A model generated the notes under the pieces. That model was not told where the DNA came from, made no database searches, and was given only the letters and a program-made list of their open reading frames with translations. A stretch of 64,000 bases of DNA, from contig NZ_CP101416.1 of assembly GCF_027942295.1 (NCBI RefSeq), positions 186,001 through 250,000 on the forward strand. The letters are read 5' to 3'. The position numbers and the translations under genes are program-made. Shown piece by piece: positions 63,211 through 64,000 of the stretch. How positions within the stretch are numbered: the first letter of the stretch is position 1; every line of letters begins with the position of its first letter. The DNA comes from Pseudanabaena sp. Chao 1811 (GTDB taxonomy: Bacteria; Cyanobacteriota; Cyanobacteriia; Pseudanabaenales; Pseudanabaenaceae).

Positions 63211-63894
63211 ATGACCGAAGCAACAAGTTCTCCAAATCTTAAAAGCACTAAAAAAGCAGTGGTTTTATTGTCAGGCGGTCTTGATTCGTCAACGGCAGCA
63301 GCTCAAGCGATCGCTGATGGCTATGAAGTGATTGCCTTATCCTTTCGTTACGGTCAAAGGCATGAACGAGAGTTGTTGGCAGCAAGACAGGTTACAGCAG
63401 CGCTAAAGATTACTGAACATTTGGTTGTCGATGTGAATTTGGCACAGTGGGGTGGCTCAGCATTAACCGATGACACGCTTAATGTCCCAACTGAAGGTGT
63501 ACAAGCAGGAGAGATCCCGATTACCTATGTACCCGGACGCAATACGGTATTTATTGCGATCGCCTTATCTCTAGCTGAGTCAAAAAGTGCTGAGGCAATC
63601 TATTTGGGTATTAATGCAGTGGACTATTCAGGTTATCCCGATTGCCGTCCTGAGTATTTGGAAGCATTTCAGAAGCTAGCCGCTCTTTCCTCCAAAGTGG
63701 GTGTGGAAGGACATGCCCCAAAATTGATTGCGCCTTTAGTTATGGATTCTAAAACTGATATTGTGCGACGAGCAAAGCGTTTAGGTGTGCCGATTGATCT
63801 GACATGGTCATGTTATCAGGGTGGAGAAACTCCCTGTGGTGTCTGTGATTCCTGTCGCATTCGTGATAAAGCAATCCTTGAAGCTAATATATAA
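63211..63894 (+). CDS. queC: 7-cyano-7-deazaguanine (preQ0) synthase
   Basis: 227 residues from ATG 63211, chosen for the GAGGAA site upstream; GTG 63181 overlaps queE and gives an odd start. PP-loop [38 protein letters not shown] and the zinc-binding [15 protein letters not shown] complete the family. The enzyme converts the carboxylate to the nitrile using ATP and ammonia. A compound repeat with a 21-bp hairpin follows the stop. Confidence 0.96.
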   Translation: MTEATSSPNLKSTKKAVVLLSGGLDSSTAAAQAIADGYEVIALSFRYGQRHERELLAARQVTAALKITEHLVVDVNLAQWGGSALTDDTLNVPTEGVQAGEIPITYVPGRNTVFIAIALSLAESKSAEAIYLGINAVDYSGYPDCRPEYLEAFQKLAALSSKVGVEGHAPKLIAPLVMDSKTDIVRRAKRLGVPIDLTWSCYQGGETPCGVCDSCRIRDKAILEANI

Positions 63895-63967
63895 CAGCGC
63901 TTTGCGCTTAAACCCGAATCAAGAAAATTTTTAAAAGCTTTGCTTCGCAAAGCTTTTAAAAATTTTC
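63895..63967. terminator. Compound repeat and 21-bp hairpin after queC
   Basis: CAGCGCTTTGCGCTT begins at the stop codon of queC, and arms 63923-63943 and 63947-63967 pair perfectly around TTC. The leading block is the same as after ocp at 25858. Confidence 0.85.
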
Positions 63968-64000
63968 CTGTAGTTCTTGTGCTCGAAAACTGTTGTAATT

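Overview
The window is cyanobacterial chromosome. The palindrome GCGATCGC (HIP1) recurs throughout. The genes include orange carotenoid protein with its recovery protein, a high-light-inducible protein, an SLH-domain iron porin, a DUF2854 protein, a group 1 sigma factor with an acidic N-terminus, and minCDE. A filamentous non-heterocystous lineage such as Pseudanabaena is possible, but the genus is an inference. No rRNA, tRNA or CRISPR array was seen.

Layout. 0-9 kb: WD40 protein end, O-antigen-ligase-like TPR membrane protein, GAF protein, and a large 5-oxoprolinase/hydantoinase. 9-12.4 kb: an insertion-sequence graveyard. 12.4-16.6 kb: sbcD-sbcC. 17-24 kb: Fur-box porin, a secreted SH3-type protein and a giant (about 1450 aa) multi-pass membrane protein. 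24.1-26.7 kb: the photoprotection cassette frp-ocp-crtW. 26.8-30.8 kb: an orphan antitoxin-like gene, two more copies of the same IS256-family element and a broken IS630. 30.9-37.6 kb: cca, minC-minD-minE and clpC. 37.8-42.4 kb: a small accessory island with MazEF, a zinc-finger/CBS-HEPN-DUF3293 operon, a retropepsin-like pair and BrnT-BrnA, the last between near-identical 31-bp direct repeats. 42.4-53.3 kb: TSUP permease, RimI-like acetyltransferase, cell-envelope proteins, TsaC-like protein, DUF2854, sigA, a two-component system and an animal-type lipase. 53.8-57.3 kb: the conserved rpmH-rnpA-PH-yidC-jag-yceD cluster, flanked by inverted copies of one MITE. 57.5-64 kb: secreted repeat protein, hli, rpsF, hybrid kinase, ribD, queE and queC.

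How genes work together. CrtW makes the ketocarotenoid that OCP binds, and FRP resets OCP. SbcD and SbcC form one nuclease. MinC, MinD and MinE place the division site. RnpA, YidC, Jag and the L34 protein belong to the RNA-processing and membrane-insertion cluster. QueE and QueC act in consecutive steps of 7-deazaguanine synthesis.

The most striking non-coding feature is the number of near-perfect hairpins, often with a 3-nt loop. They sit in intergenic gaps, mostly just after stop codons. Several show signs of mobility: terminal inverted repeats, short target duplications, or a 13-bp flanking direct repeat. Related low-complexity repeats have entered coding sequences in frame in at least two large genes. 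The best candidate for an undescribed system is the two-gene operon at 39.3-40.8 kb: a small Cys-rich protein plus a CBS-HEPN-DUF3293 fusion.
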